DNA of 64,000 bases from Oscheius onirici (taxonomy: Eukaryota > Nematoda > Chromadorea > Rhabditida > Rhabditidae). The notes beneath the pieces are model-generated. The model saw only the letters and a list, made by a program, of their open reading frames with translations. It was not told the origin of the DNA and searched no databases. The stretch covers positions 1,426,001 through 1,490,000 of the forward strand of contig OW051472.1 of assembly GCA_932521025.1 (NCBI GenBank). Direction: 5' to 3'. Both the position numbers and the translations under genes were made by a program. Shown here piece by piece: positions 11,966 through 25,000 of the stretch. Position 1 is the first letter of the stretch, and each line of letters begins with the position of its first letter.

Positions 11966-14900
11966 AAAATTCTAAAAAATATTTTTATTTTGAAGAGCAG
12001 CATGTTTATTGAAATTTTCCAAGCTCATCGGAAGTTGTCATCAGTAAAAAAAGTACTGAAAACATTTCACAAGTTTGGTGAATAGAACTCTTGCTTTTTG
12101 TAGCACTATGTGGTTACGAAGAAAATTTCCTATTAAGGAAAGTTTTGAGATGAAACTTTGAAAAGTTTCATAAGTTGAACGTATTGGTAAAAAAAACCGC
12201 TTACTTTTCCATGTACTTTTTTGTCAAGCCGAAGCAACCCAGTTTTTGTCCCCATTATTGTATTAGTATTCTTCTTCTTCAAAAGTTACGTGAAAAGAAA
12301 AAAGGCTTATCAAGTATGCCCTCTGCTGTCAAATCTCAAAATTTTATTTACTCCGGTTTGAAAACTTCTGTAAATTTTGGTAGCGTCATTTTGTTTACAC
12401 AAAATTACTTCAGTACCATTCAAAAACAAGCCAAGAACGTTTACTCCGTTTAATTTCGAAAAGCCGTACAAAAATAAAGCTCTTGCTGCCAAAAAAAAAC
12501 TCAAAAATATCTCACTTTCTAGATAAAAGCTTAAATTTTTTGGAATTGTGCTATATGGGAGGCTGGAGGCAGTACGACAATAATGAACTTTTTTGATCTC
12601 CTTTCCCACTCTCTGTAACTCGCATTACCTTTCTCTCAAGCTTCTCAAAGCAGATGTTTGTTTGACAGACAATTTTTGGCAGAAATGTTTCACCGACTGA
12701 GTGTATGCCAAAGAAATAACTGGGTGCACTAAATAACTCAACATAAGACTCATAATAGTACCAAATAAGACTCATAATAGTACCATTCATCAAGGATAGT
12801 GCGCCAGTTTTTGACCTAAAATCGCTAAAAAAACAGCCCCCATCTCACAACAATTTTCCTTCCCCCATGTTCCACCTACTCGCAGTAAATTATCTCCACC
12901 ATCCCGTGCGATTCAAGGGCACGCTCGTCTTTTCGCACCTCCCTTTCAGTCATTTTCGGTCCGCTGCGGTAATTAGGTGAATTTCTCGACGATGTTTCGA
13001 AACTTTTTTTGGACTGACTAATACCAACATTTGACTAACTGACTTGCTGCATAGGCGACAGCCCTGTTTACTCAACTCTCATTGCCCCCATCGTCTATTT
13101 TTCTCCACTCTCGTTTTTCTCTCTCCCTTTCCTTGGCGATTAATCAGACCTGCATACCGTAAACTACTATTCAAAATACATTTAATTGGACGGTTTTTTG
13201 GTCACTGCAGTGGCATAATTACGGCCTCACCTTGGTCAAAATACACTGAATATGAAGCGGAACTAGCCGAAGTGTTAGCTACGAGAAGTTTTTCGTTTCC
13301 ATTAGTAGTGAACTCGAAACAGACAAAAAACTATAATTATTGCCATTCGGCCTGCCAAATAACCAAAGAAGCATTGAATATCATGAGGTGTGAGTGAATG
13401 AAGCAATACTGACTGTACTTTGTGAGAGAATGAAGCAAAAACGATTTTTGGTGATTTGGAACTTCGTATTTCCGAGTTCGCTATTTTTTCGCGCTTCTTT
13501 TTCAAAAAGGAACACAGTCAAGACCTGTTTACCGCATTTTCGAAATCAAAAAGCTAACGTTTTAAGTTCGAAATAACACTGACGGTATCGGAAGCCAGTT
13601 TTCCATATGCACATATTGAAACACTTTTCCGGCATTCTTGTGGTTTTACAAGCTTGTTGAGAGAATTGGTTTATCTGTTTGCCAGATAAAAAGTTAACAG
13701 TAACCTAAAAAATATTTTGTTTCGAAAACCGCAAGCCCCTGTTTTTCAGGGTAGGCAATTCGGCGTCGAAAAAATGCATAACAATCGATTTGAATTGTGT
13801 CGTTTACCATGAAAGCAGGGTTCTCAGAGCGATATATTTTGGGTTACTGTTGCTTTCTTTTTTCTGAACAGACGTTAGCATAGTTTTCCGCAGAACGTTC
13901 TAGTAGTGCCAGACAACTTGCTTGTTGATCTTATGTGAACGGTGGTAACCAAAAAAATATAACATTGAAGTGTTCCAGAAACGATTTTGTTGCATATTTC
14001 AGACGGAGTCTCACCAGCGAGGGTACGGTCCTGGACTATACTCTAATAAGCAATGAAACAAAGAAACACCATACTTTTCCGTCTTCTATAATTTTTTAAA
14101 ATACTGTTCAAAAGCAGGACGGGAACAACTGACCCGTTTTGACTTTTATTTCCTTTATCAAGAGCAGGAAACATTATTCTTCTGTCTGGCTATTCCAAAA
14201 AAATCCAAAACTTCCAGTCAAAAACTTTGTTAAATTCAAATTACTGCTACGGTTCCTGGACTACTAGGCTCACATTATGAAAATCTTGAAGCATTTTTTT
14301 TCTTCCGAACTCTGAACTAAAGAAAAAGGTTGCTGGAAATCATTAGCTAATTATTTGATTGTTTTTCATTTGAGCCTCATCCTCCTGTTATGTGAACTAC
14401 CAGCAGGATCACACTTGCAGCAGTTCACTGTTGCTCTGAAAAATTACCTCCTTTTTTTTAGCAGGAAGCCTTCAGTTTATAGCTTGTTTTGGTTAGAACC
14501 AATGGGGTTGCGATCTCAAAAAATTCTTGTTTATAGTTTCAAAACTGACATGAAAGGACTGAGCCAGTGTAGCAAGTCAGTCTGAAGATACAACGTCCTA
14601 CTTATGAACACAACCTTTGTTATTCCACTGGGACTAGCAACCTCTCATTACCAAAAAGCGTGTTTTTTCTCAAAATAAAACTTTTGAGTCCTGACCAGTG
14701 GTAGTTTTGTTGTATTGAGACAGTAACTTGAGACACTAACTAAAAGATTTGGACGTTTTCTGTTTCGAGATTAGGATGAATGGGAAGAAGGTTTACCTTC
14801 GTCAAAAAAAGAACCATTTTTGAGTCCCAGGAGGGTTGGGTGAGCGCCAACAGTCAGTAATAGAAAGACTCTCTAGCTCGAACGTGGAAAAAACACTCCC

Positions 14901-15524
14901 AAAAACCAGGAAAATAGGGATCGAAAAATCCGAGCTTTCATTATGTTTTTTTGGATCTATCGCGGTATTTGCATTATTCCCAAAAGCGCTTCCTGACTAA
15001 GGAAATTGACTGAAACCAAAGAATTTCTAAAACTGTCTTCAAATTTTCGCTTTCCTGGCCTTTGCTGACAACAAAATTCTGTCCCTCTCTGTCTCCTCTA
15101 TCCCGATTACCTGCTTTTGCAGAGTCAGAGTGTGTGTCCAAAAGCAAACATTACGAATGAGAGAGAAAAGAGCTGCCGGGCTGTTATCGCTCTCTCGCTT
15201 GTATTTATGCAAATATGAGGACACAGTCGGCTGCTGTCGTTTTTTATCGACTGATTTTTCTCTCACGGGGGCCAGAGAGCATGGAAATTCGGGGGAAGGA
15301 GAGACAGAGAGACTAACCGTCCGGACTGTGTTTTGTTTGCCGAGGCTTTAGGGAAATGACGACTGCCGTCAGTAGAGGGAGAGAGGGGACTCTATCAAGA
15401 TTGGATGTGCATATGTAGACATCTGAAACAAAAGTAATTCCAAGAAATTGCATCTAGCCAGCCAAAAAGTGCCTTCTTTTCTGAACGACAAAAAATATAT
15501 TTTTTAGAAAATAAATCGACTGCG

Positions 15525-16490
15525 ATATTAGGTTGCGCACTAAGTCTTTTGGTGTCGCCCATAACTTCTTCCAGAAAAGTGCAAATCATCTGTTCTTTTT
15601 TTCAAAAAGTAGGTTTCATTGAATTAATAGCCTATATAAGAGGCCTGGATAGCTTATCGTTTGAGAGCAGTGAACGTTCCAAGTTTTGATCAAAACATCA
15701 TTTTGCCCATAACTCTTCAGGGTCGAATCCTACCAAAAAGTTGTCAATTAGTGAAAACCTCAACTCAATGTGACGAGCATTTTGCTTTTTTGAAAACCGA
15801 ATTTCGACTTTGGGATCATGTCTAAACTGAAAATGTCCGGATGGCGTAGTGGGTTTGGGAAATTCAGGCTGGAGCGACCAGGGTTCGAGTCCGCTAAGAG
15901 GAAATGTTTTTGTTTTTTAACTGTAGCATTCTATAGGGCTAAGAATCACCCCTGCAAAATATCAGCTCCGTATGTTTTGAAATAAAGACTAGGGAACATT
16001 ATGATTTTTAGAGACCGAATTTGAATTTTTGAGAAAATTACAGAACTGTTTGAGCTGATATTTTGCAGGGATGATCCTTAGCCCAGTAGAATGCTACAGT
16101 TAAAAAACAAACAGATTTGCTCACGGCGGACTCGAACCCTGGTCACCCCAGCGTGAATTTCCGAAACCCACTGCGCCATCCGGACATTTTCAGTTTCGAC
16201 ATGATCCCAAAGTCGAAAATTGTTTTTCAAAAAAGCAAAATACTCGTCTCAATGAGCTGAGGTTTTCACTAGTTGACAACTTTTTTGCAGAATGCGACCC
16301 CGAAGAGATATGGGCAAAATGATGGCTTGATCGAAACTTGGAACGTTCACTGCTCTCAAACGATAAGCTATCCAGTCCTCTTATATAGCCTATTAACTCG
16401 GTCTCAATGAAACCTACATTTTGAATGAAAAAACAGCTGATTTGCACTTTTCTGGGAGAAGTTATGGGCGACACCAAAAGACTTACAAAG
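15525..16490. mobile_element. Long palindromic element with tRNA-like units
   Basis: Outer ends GTCTTTTGGTGTCGCCC (left) and GGGCGACACCAAAAGAC (right) are inverted copies, and homology between the arms continues inward for about 370 bp. In each arm, pointing inward, is a tRNA-like segment. On the left, 15834-15905 has an A-box-like TGGCGTAGTGG, a B box GGTTCGAGTCC at 15892 and a following T-run. The right arm carries the mirror copy with its B box at 16129-16139. The closest relative is at 51754-52792. There is no coding capacity. The arms differ at many positions, so this is not a recent hairpin duplication. Confidence 0.83.
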
Positions 16491-18194
16491 GAAGTTTGTC
16501 AGGTCAACCCGGAGTTTGAAGTCGAGTATAGTGTCATTCAATAGCCCATGGCAAGTAGATTCCGGGGTATATCTCCAAATTTGCGGAATACCTCCCTAGA
16601 CCGAGTTATGGACGATTTAAAAACGGTCACACCCGTACCGCGAAACATACCGCGCGGGATCGGAATTAGAAAACATGGCAGCGTGGCCCGATGGTGTGTG
16701 GTCCGGACTGATGATCATGGGGTCGATACCATTTTTCATCTTTCGTTTTTGTTTTTTATTTTTTGATTTTTCTAATGTTTTTTCTTCACTTTTCGGATAA
16801 TTTTGGATGTAAACCATATCAAAAGGTACTTTCCTGCCTCTAGGAGACTTTTGGAGGAAAAAAAATTTCGACCCTAATTCCGATTCTGTGATCACTTGAT
16901 CATCAAAAATTTTCAAAATCAGAAAGTGATGTCCAATTGATTTCAATAACTTCTGAAACACTCATATTGAAGTGAGAGAGACAAATTTTGTTAGAAATGG
17001 TGATTGATGTTGTGGTCTCTGATCGGATTCTGTGGTGCTGCGTTAGCCCTTGTCAAACAAACTTTATAAAACAAATTGTATACCCATCTAGAAGCTCATC
17101 CTTATCGAATTTGTCTCGCTCAGACGATAAACGTTCCAGGTCTTCTACCTATTAATTTGGCCCCGGGTAGACTTAAATTTTGGTTCCAATTTTGCTTGAT
17201 TTGCTTTTTTCTGGACGGAGTTATAGGGAAGAGGAAAAGATTTACCTCTCGGCCTAATACCAGAATCTTGCGCACTGTAACAGGACTTTTTTTCATACTT
17301 ATCAGTAACGCAAAACTATTTTAGGGTCAGAGACTTTTCTTACGGTAGAATCGCGTCGAGATCCATCTACTCAAATCCTACTTTTGCCTTTTTCAGTGTG
17401 TTCAATTCATTTTCTCGTCTTCTAGTCAAGTTTAATCCACTCAGCGTGAAAAACTACACCAGAAAGCGTCAAAAATTTACAGAAAAAGTAAGAAAAATTA
17501 ATTCACAAAAATTCGTTATAGAATGTTTTTGAACAAATTTTACTAACCCAGTTTGAACGAGGAAAAATATGAATGAAAAATACATGTTTCCAGGGCCAAG
17601 TCTCTCCAGTTATTTTTGCTAAACTTTTCCCATGTTTCGTCTCAGCCATAAAAGCTGAAAACTACTAAAAACAGGGTTAGTTTGTTTGCCAGGTTTTGAA
17701 AAAAATACAGTATTGTCTAGTAGATTGCTTCTACCCACTCTATTTCTTCTCCCCACCCCAACTTATTCACATTTCCAGTGTAAACTGTATGTGATGTGAA
17801 AAGTGCCGCGTCGATTTGCGAAAAGACTAATGACATTGGCGTGCCCGTAGTTTTATGCGCTCTCTCACTCTCGTAGTCTCAAGCGCGTACATTACACAAA
17901 TATCCAATCAAAGTCGGTCATCATTCGGGCACACACACTTTGCAAATCGAGGGGCGAGGGAGAGATTTTTGAATGAAAATTTGGACTTTTTGAAGAAACT
18001 TTAGGCACCAACAAGTGTATTTCACAGCAAGAGAAGAGCTATATAGATTTGGTGAAACAGTACAGTGATCCAAAAATTGATGGTTTTTGGTCTAGGTTTC
18101 CTCATCTAGTAGTAATTTTTCAATGTTGGGAAGACAAAAAAAATAGTTTGTTTGCTCGAAAAATTTGTGTGTTCTGCAGTTTCTATTCCAAGGA

Positions 18195-18345
18195 CCAGCC
18201 GGCTTCGCCTCCTGTCGGCGGCTTCTTTTACTTGTGTTTTCTTCTTTACTTCTGATCCCTTCCCCAATCAATCGATCTCTCCTGATCCCTTCTGGTCCCT
18301 TTCCCAGTCAACCGATCCCTTCTGATCCCTTCCCCTGTCAAGATT
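18195..18345 (-). mobile_element. Helitron-like 3' end (truncated copy)
   Basis: On the minus strand the copy ends in CTGG followed by T, preceded by a hairpin GCCGCC-GACA-GGAGGC (one mismatch). This matches the 3' terminus of the intact element at 51299-51740. Upstream (higher coordinates) are several copies of the GGGATCAGAAG minisatellite. I cannot find a 5' TC end, so the copy is probably 5' truncated and its right limit is approximate. Confidence 0.65.
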
Positions 18346-18992
18346 GTTTTCTGATTTCCAAGATCTGATTATTCAATAAAAAGAGTACCCCGTCCATTTT
18401 TATCTCTTTTTGGCATTTACTGAAAAAAGACAGCGGTTTTTATCACATCTCTTTCCTTCCTTGAATAGTTCACCATGCTTGCTTTTGGAACTCTTAGTGG
18501 ACTTTTTTTCCACCCAACCTAAACAAGTGCAGCGTTGTGCACTATCCAACTGATATTTCCAAAACATCAATTGTCACGTCACCAACTGTTGCTTACTGTA
18601 CTTGCTGTCAACATAACGTAGGTTCACTATTGGTTTTCAAAAGTCCCCTGATTTCATCAACAGGAGATCACGATTTGTCCATACTGTTTTCTCTTTCGTA
18701 GGAGCTAACAATAAAAGATTCCAAGCAAGGGTCCCGAGCAAATAGTCTTTATACAAGCCAGTTTTGAAACATCAAATTTTCAAAAATTCCTTGTTTCGAA
18801 TTCTAAAACATCATTCAAAATATTATCATAGACCCATATTTACGTTCCTTTTTCGGCATATGCCGAGTGTCATCAAGACTCTGACTCAGTTCTAGAGCGC
18901 TTTCATCAATTTCACCAGCCACATCTGCCTAATTTGGTCCCGCTTTACATCTTTTTTTCCCTCCAATTTCTCTCTTTTTCTTGTGAAAATAT

Positions 18993-19003
18993 GAATCTTT
19001 CAG
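18993..19003 (+). promoter_or_regulatory. ceh-18: Probable trans-splice acceptor of ceh-18
   Basis: GAATCTTTCAG stands directly before the exon that holds the proposed start ATG (19026), and I find no upstream exon that would join to it. In nematodes such a first-exon acceptor normally receives a spliced leader. It could instead be an ordinary acceptor for a 5' exon I have missed. Confidence 0.5.
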
Positions 19004-22000
19004 TTTTTCCGTCAAATGCCAAGGGATGGAGGCTGCTTCCGTCTCGCCATACAGTCAGGGTGAGTCGGAAATTTGGAAGTAGGGGAAATGAAAAGTGTCT
19101 CAAAGTTTTGACAAAGCTGGACAGCGTTTTTTCTTTAGGTTTTCGGGTTCCTCTGTTTTCCCAAAAGCCGTAAAATGAAATTTTTCTTCATTGTTTGGGA
19201 AAATAATGAATGAGGACACGATAAACTAGGTAATGGTAAGATTTCATTCGACGATAATGTTTCACCGTTTTTATAAGGCAACTGTTGATGGATGAGTGCT
19301 ACAGTGAGATGATTTGTGAGTGCTATAGCGAGATGATTTCGTATTCGGTTATCAGATTCCTCTATAGTTTCCGTTCCCTCGAGATCGAGATTTTCGTCTT
19401 TGACTGTAATCTCTTCCTTCATTGAAGAGTAGAGAAAAATACATTTTAGAAAAAAAACGAAAAATCAAGCATAAGAACTAAAAAAATGCAAAATATTCTT
19501 TCGCATTTCCCCCCGCGCTGCAGATTTGTCGCGGAATTTGAAATCGACTCGACTCGATTGGAGTCGAGTTGCCCAAGTATAATGATTAGTAGCAGAAAAC
19601 TATTGTAAAACGATACCAAAAATCCAGATTTCGCAGTGTTTTTACTGCAGTTTGGGTTCTTGGTTCGAAGAAGAAGAAGAATGTTGAAATAGTTGTTCTG
19701 ACGAGTAGAAATTAGGAAAACCGCAATTATCTTTTACAAAGGTTTCATCATGGTCACACCGTTGTTTTCTGCTACAAATAGCTGTGGAATAAAAGAAATT
19801 CGATTATTGTATTTCTGAGGCCCTGACGAAGACTGCTACCAGTTACCTCTTCTAGTTATATAAACTGCTCGAAACATACAAGTGAGGAATCTAAACTTGT
19901 CAAAATTATGGGTAAAACAAGCTGTTTCAAAATAATACCGTTTTTAAGCCATACCGCAGCAACACAATAGTGATGCTAGAGCCTCACCTTTGCTTATACG
20001 AATGTGTTGAAACAAAAATAAGTAGGGATCTATAGAAGTTTCCAAAAATCTTTTTTACTCTTGGTGGAAGAAAAAGCTTTTTCAGCCAGTAAAGGCTGTA
20101 AAAACTCGTTAAAAGTAGCTTTCTTTGAAATGTAGCAGACGTTGATTGATGACAAAGTCTCTCTTCTGCATACATAAATTTCTGGGAACAAAAAAAACTT
20201 ATTGAAATAATTGACGATGAAAAATGTTTCAGTCAATTGATATGATTTGGTTTACACTTCCTCTGCGCTTCCTTCAAGGTTTCAACAAACTGAAAAATGA
20301 ACAATTTCCAGCATCTCCCAGCACTCCCACAGCCCCGACATCATGTCGAATCAGTCCCGTCGGTTCCTCGAAACGGAAGTCGAAGCCGGTCAAGCGGATC
20401 GTCGATGTTGTGAGTTTTCTCCTGGATTCTCCCTCATTTTGATCTTTTCTCTATTCTTTTTGAGTCGGAACAAAGAGCACACACTGCTGCCGCCTCGAGC
20501 AATTACCCCTTCCGGAAAACATAGGGTCCCAAAAGCTCTCATTCTCTCTCGTTTGTTGTTCGGTCGTATGTCTAAGTGGCCGGGGAATCGATATGCGCTT
20601 TTGCATAATCACCCACAACTCATGTAGAGAAATCATTTTCTGTTTCTTAGTTCCATTACCCCGGACCTATAAGCAGGGAGAGAGACAGAGATTCAGAGAG
20701 ACTGAGATACATAAAGACTGAGAGTCAGAAACAGAGCTTGAGAGACTGAGAGGCCGAGAGACAGAGAGTCTGATAGGGACAGATAGTCAGAAACAGAGAA
20801 CCTGAAAGACTGAGAGACTGAAATATTGAAGACAGAGAGACTAAGAGACGGAGAAACTGAGAGAAAGAGAGACAGATAGTCAGAGAGACTGAGAGGCCGT
20901 GATCCTCTCAACCAGTCATGTTCAGAGAGGTGTACAGTCGGACTACTGTGACTCCGAACAGCTTTATTTGACCTGATGCATTGAATAATTGACGACTGAA
21001 CAATTTGTTGCTTCACTGACGACATATTGCAATGGACAAGTGCCATTTTACCTTATTCCTCTGCTGAAGCACAGAAAAAGTATACTTTTGTGAATACCAG
21101 CCGTCTTCGACGGCTTTCGCCGTCCTGGCGCCTGCTGCGCTCAGAAGTACGAAATATATTCTGTTCATGTTCTAGACTACCATCCAAATTGACTAATCCT
21201 TTGACAAAACCTAACTTCTCATGACTCTCGTTCTCACTCCAAGTTCAAAACTTATCTTGACGATTTCTGACTTGTAACGACCATTTGAGGTCCCGGACAA
21301 ACAAACATCCAAACAGAGTCCACGACAGACACCATTGCGCTTTAGATAGTTTAGATTAGATTCTGTGTCTTTGAGAAAAGATTGACGTTGAACGTATTGA
21401 GAAAGGTCAACAACTTTTTGTCATTTCTAGCAAAACCCGCTCGTCAATTACAGAAAGAATTCTTTTTTTCTCTTATCTAAGAATTGAAGCAAACCGAAAA
21501 AAAAACATGGGTTCGAGTGTTTGAAACTGGCTTCAGTTTTTGGTGAGACTGTTGTGGCTCACAAATTTGCAACGGAATCCTGGAGAAACTGGGAACTAGA
21601 AACATTTCGATATCATTTGATAAAGTTTTTTACTTCCAGTGAAAAGTGATTGGGGGTTTTCTCTAACCTCATTTTAGCACAAAAAAAGGTCTTTTTGTTT
21701 TGAAGAGTCACCGGCAAACTTATTGCAATCGTCAAGAAAGGTTGGAGTTTATCAACGGACTGAAACATCCGAAAAGCATTTGAGTTTGTCCAAAACTTTT
21801 TTTTGGTTATGTTTCATATAAGCTTGACAGATAACGTCTCTGCTTTCGTTGTTTCAATCTCTGCATATTTTTTAGTGTTCATGCACATTTGTAATTGTTG
21901 AGTGGTATTCAAAAAAATCACAGTAAGACCTGAACTCTTTTTCGGTCGAAAATAAGGCAGTTTTGAAACAAAGTAAGAGAAATCTTGAATCTTGATTTTC

Positions 22001-25000
22001 GTCAAAATATGAGCTGATGCAGCGAAGCAAGGCTTTGTCCGTTTTCCCTTTTTTCCCTACAAGTTTCTCAAAATCTGCTGTCTCCTGCCCGGAAATCCGT
22101 TTCAAAAAGGGCGCTTCCTTTCTCTGTCTGTCTGTCTCCACAAACGTCATTTTTGACTCTTTATGCAGTACAAAAGGCATATTCTTCTAGCCTGGTTTCA
22201 AAAGAGCAAAACTGACCTCCCGGCGCGGCGGGAAATTTAATTTTCTTGGGAGCGCCGGTGTGTGTATGACTGAGTGCTCTCCTCGCCGTGTTTATTTGAA
22301 TGTAAACGAGAGAGAAACGAAACGGGGGGAAAGCGAAACCGATTCGTCATTTGATTTTTCTCTTCTTCATTTGGGATCAAGCATTTCCTATTGACTGGCT
22401 TTATATGTTTTTCATGAAACCAAAAGAAATCTGAATTTTGTTCACTCGTTCTTTCTTTGCTCCCACAAATTCCATGCAACCGCCTTTCCGAAAACGTTGT
22501 TTTTGCCGTTTAAATGGTTCCAAAAATTGCAGCTTACGTCCTGATCGACAAGCTTTTGTCAAATTACTGAAATCTTTGTTGTTTCACCCATTCTACGAAC
22601 TTCCGGCTTTATTTTTTCGGAAATTCACTTACGTGATTTCCGTGGCAGGTAAAAACGATTATGATTAGACACATCAGAGATCTCGTTTCCACAGAATGAT
22701 GATCATTTTTGGTTTCAATCTTACCATATAGCTTTCTTCAACTTTCGCTGTTTGCTCTGTCCTCCGCTTGTTTATCAAAACGTGACAATTTTCAAAAAGC
22801 CGACGTCAGCCACAAAAACGTATAAATTCAAACCTTCTACAAACGCATTTTTTCTTTATTATTCTTTATTATCCCAAACAAGCCCTAAAAATCCAAAAAA
22901 TCAAAATTGTGATAATTTTATGCAGTGGAAAACACGCAATACTGTTACTGTTGTGTTGTGCGCCAGTCTTGTAGCATGCTTGAGACAATTTTTTTCCCTC
23001 AAAAGTTTTTATCGTTTTTGTTTGAAGACCAAGAGTTCATAACGATTAGTATGTCCCAAAAGATCAAGAAATAGGCGTTTCTTGAAGCATATCTGGTTGT
23101 CGGTAGGCGCCGATCTTCGTTCAAACTTCTTGGCGTCAATTCCCCAACCAGCCCGAAATAGCGTTATTCACCATTTCCTTTCATTTTTCATGTTTCTAAC
23201 GCGGTTTTTTTCAACGATCAAAACAACCCCCTGGATGAGGAAATTTGTCGAAAATATCCAGAAATCAGCGAAAGTTGCCGGAGAGAGGCATATAGAGAGC
23301 TATTTTCTGGATATTTTGACCAATTTTCATGTCCTGATGCTTGTTTTACACGCTGAACTCAATAAAGATGAAACAAACTTTTAACCAGTATTTTGGCAAA
23401 ATCGAAAGAAAAAGAACTTGTTTAGTTTAAAGGTCTCCGTAAACTTCTTCTTTACAAATTTTTGCTTCAAGATTACTATTCAGCCCTAACCCTGTGTCTT
23501 CCTAATTGAGATTCATTCGTCGAATACTGTAAACTCGTTCAAAAAAAGGGTCTTTGTTTCAAAATTTCAATAAAGGACTGACTTTTTTTTCTGATGGTCA
23601 ACATCTGTTCTTTATGTGAAGAAAAAAAACACGATGAAGTATGCTTTCAAATGGTTTGAAAAGTTTGTGTGCTCAGCATTTCCATCACAAAGATTGCTAT
23701 TGAGTCCTAGACCTGTCACTACGCGGCTTTGTTTACCTTCAACTTTTCTTCGTCAAATACTCTAAACTCGTCCAAAAGGGGTTTTGTTCCAAAATTTCTA
23801 TAAACTACTGACTTTTTTTTTTTACTGATGGTCAACATCTCCTTCCTGTGAAGTCACAAAAACACGAACAGAACTGCTCTTTTTCGGGTTTTTTTTTGCT
23901 TCACGATCCTCTCACACTTCTCTCTCGTCCCCATCAAATATCATGAACTCTTCCAAAACAAGCTTTTTGTTTCACGATCTCTACGATTTTTTAGCTTCTT
24001 GATGTTTTCAATCTGTCAACCCTTTTCTCTCCCCATATTCTTTTTTCGCCAAATACGATAAACTCGTCCAAAAAAGCTGTTTTCTATAAACTATTTTTAT
24101 AAACAAAATTTCTATAAACTATTGACGTTTGTTGCTGTTCAATACAGCTTCTTCGTATGGGAAAAAAACTAAACCAACCACCAGTTCTCCACACTTTTTG
24201 CTTCAGTATTACTATTGATCCCTAGCTTTACAATTTTGAACGCTCCCCTCTTTCCTCTTTTTTCACATCAAACAATATACTCGGCCAAGAAGGCTGTTTT
24301 TTCCTTGTTGCAAAATCTCTATAAATCCCTAACTTCTTGATGATCCCACTCGTTGTTTTCCATTTCTTTTTTCTAAAACGCTCCAATTTCTCGTCTCCCC
24401 CTTCCAAATCTACTAGGACATGGCTTATTAGCATAAAATAGCAATAAAGAGCGGTCTCCCTCCCCTTCCTCTCCTATTGACGTCGGCCATTGCCATTTTC
24501 ATTGGAGGCCATGGCCCCCACATCCCCCCTCCTCCTATATGTCTCTTTTAGTATAACGAGACTCCCGCTGCGTGTGTTGCCATTTGACTAATCTGTTCAG
24601 GGTCCTTTTTGGGTTGACTTTTTGGCCTGGAAACTTGTAGTTTTTGACCGGAACAACAACTTTTGGAAGATCAAAAAGAGTGGGAAGTATATTTTTGAGT
24701 CGAAAATCTGCAGCGTGTAATGAATCAAAACTTTTTCGGATTATCAGTGGCCTTTTTTGACGAGAATGTTTTACCTAACGAATATAATGTCAACGTTTTC
24801 AAATAATTTGAAATGTACTCTGTTGGTGATATCAAGGTAATCTTTTTGTGAATAGCACATTTCTTGGTTTTTTTCGCATTTGTTTCATGTGCACTTGATG
24901 CTTGTTTTGTTTCCCGTTCATTTTAGGGAACTTGATACTGCCATTCTATTGGAGAAAGCTACTTCAAAATGTTTAGAAATCCAGAAAATATGTGAACCGA

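Larger units (their letters stand above)
8365..15524. other. Gene-free stretch with scattered non-coding islands
   Basis: No gene recognised. Balanced-composition islands that stand out from the T-rich background lie at about 8780-9020, 9890-10110, 12880-13150 and 15050-15370. The last holds a perfect octamer ATGCAAAT (15207-15214), the classic POU-protein site. Other content: an A-run near 9070, a partly palindromic GAGTATTCGAATACT segment near 9510-9600, a palindromic TTGCGTACGC repeat at 10260-10370, minisatellites at 10515 and 11890, and poly-T tracts. Confidence 0.45.
16491..19003. other. Gene-free stretch upstream of ceh-18
   Basis: No gene seen. At 16676-16740 lies another tRNA-like stretch (A-box-like TGGCCCGATGG, B-box-like GGGTCGATACC, then TTTTT). 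17075-17270 looks like a degraded arm of the palindrome family. 17750-17960 is a balanced-composition island, and 18195-18345 belongs to a Helitron-like element. This stretch should contain the promoter and outron of ceh-18, but I cannot place the transcription start. Confidence 0.4.

Noticed and set aside
20451-21046. Serine/leucine-rich frames on the minus strand near 20.7-21.0 kb
   Set aside because: They are translations of the GAGACTGAGA low-complexity tract.
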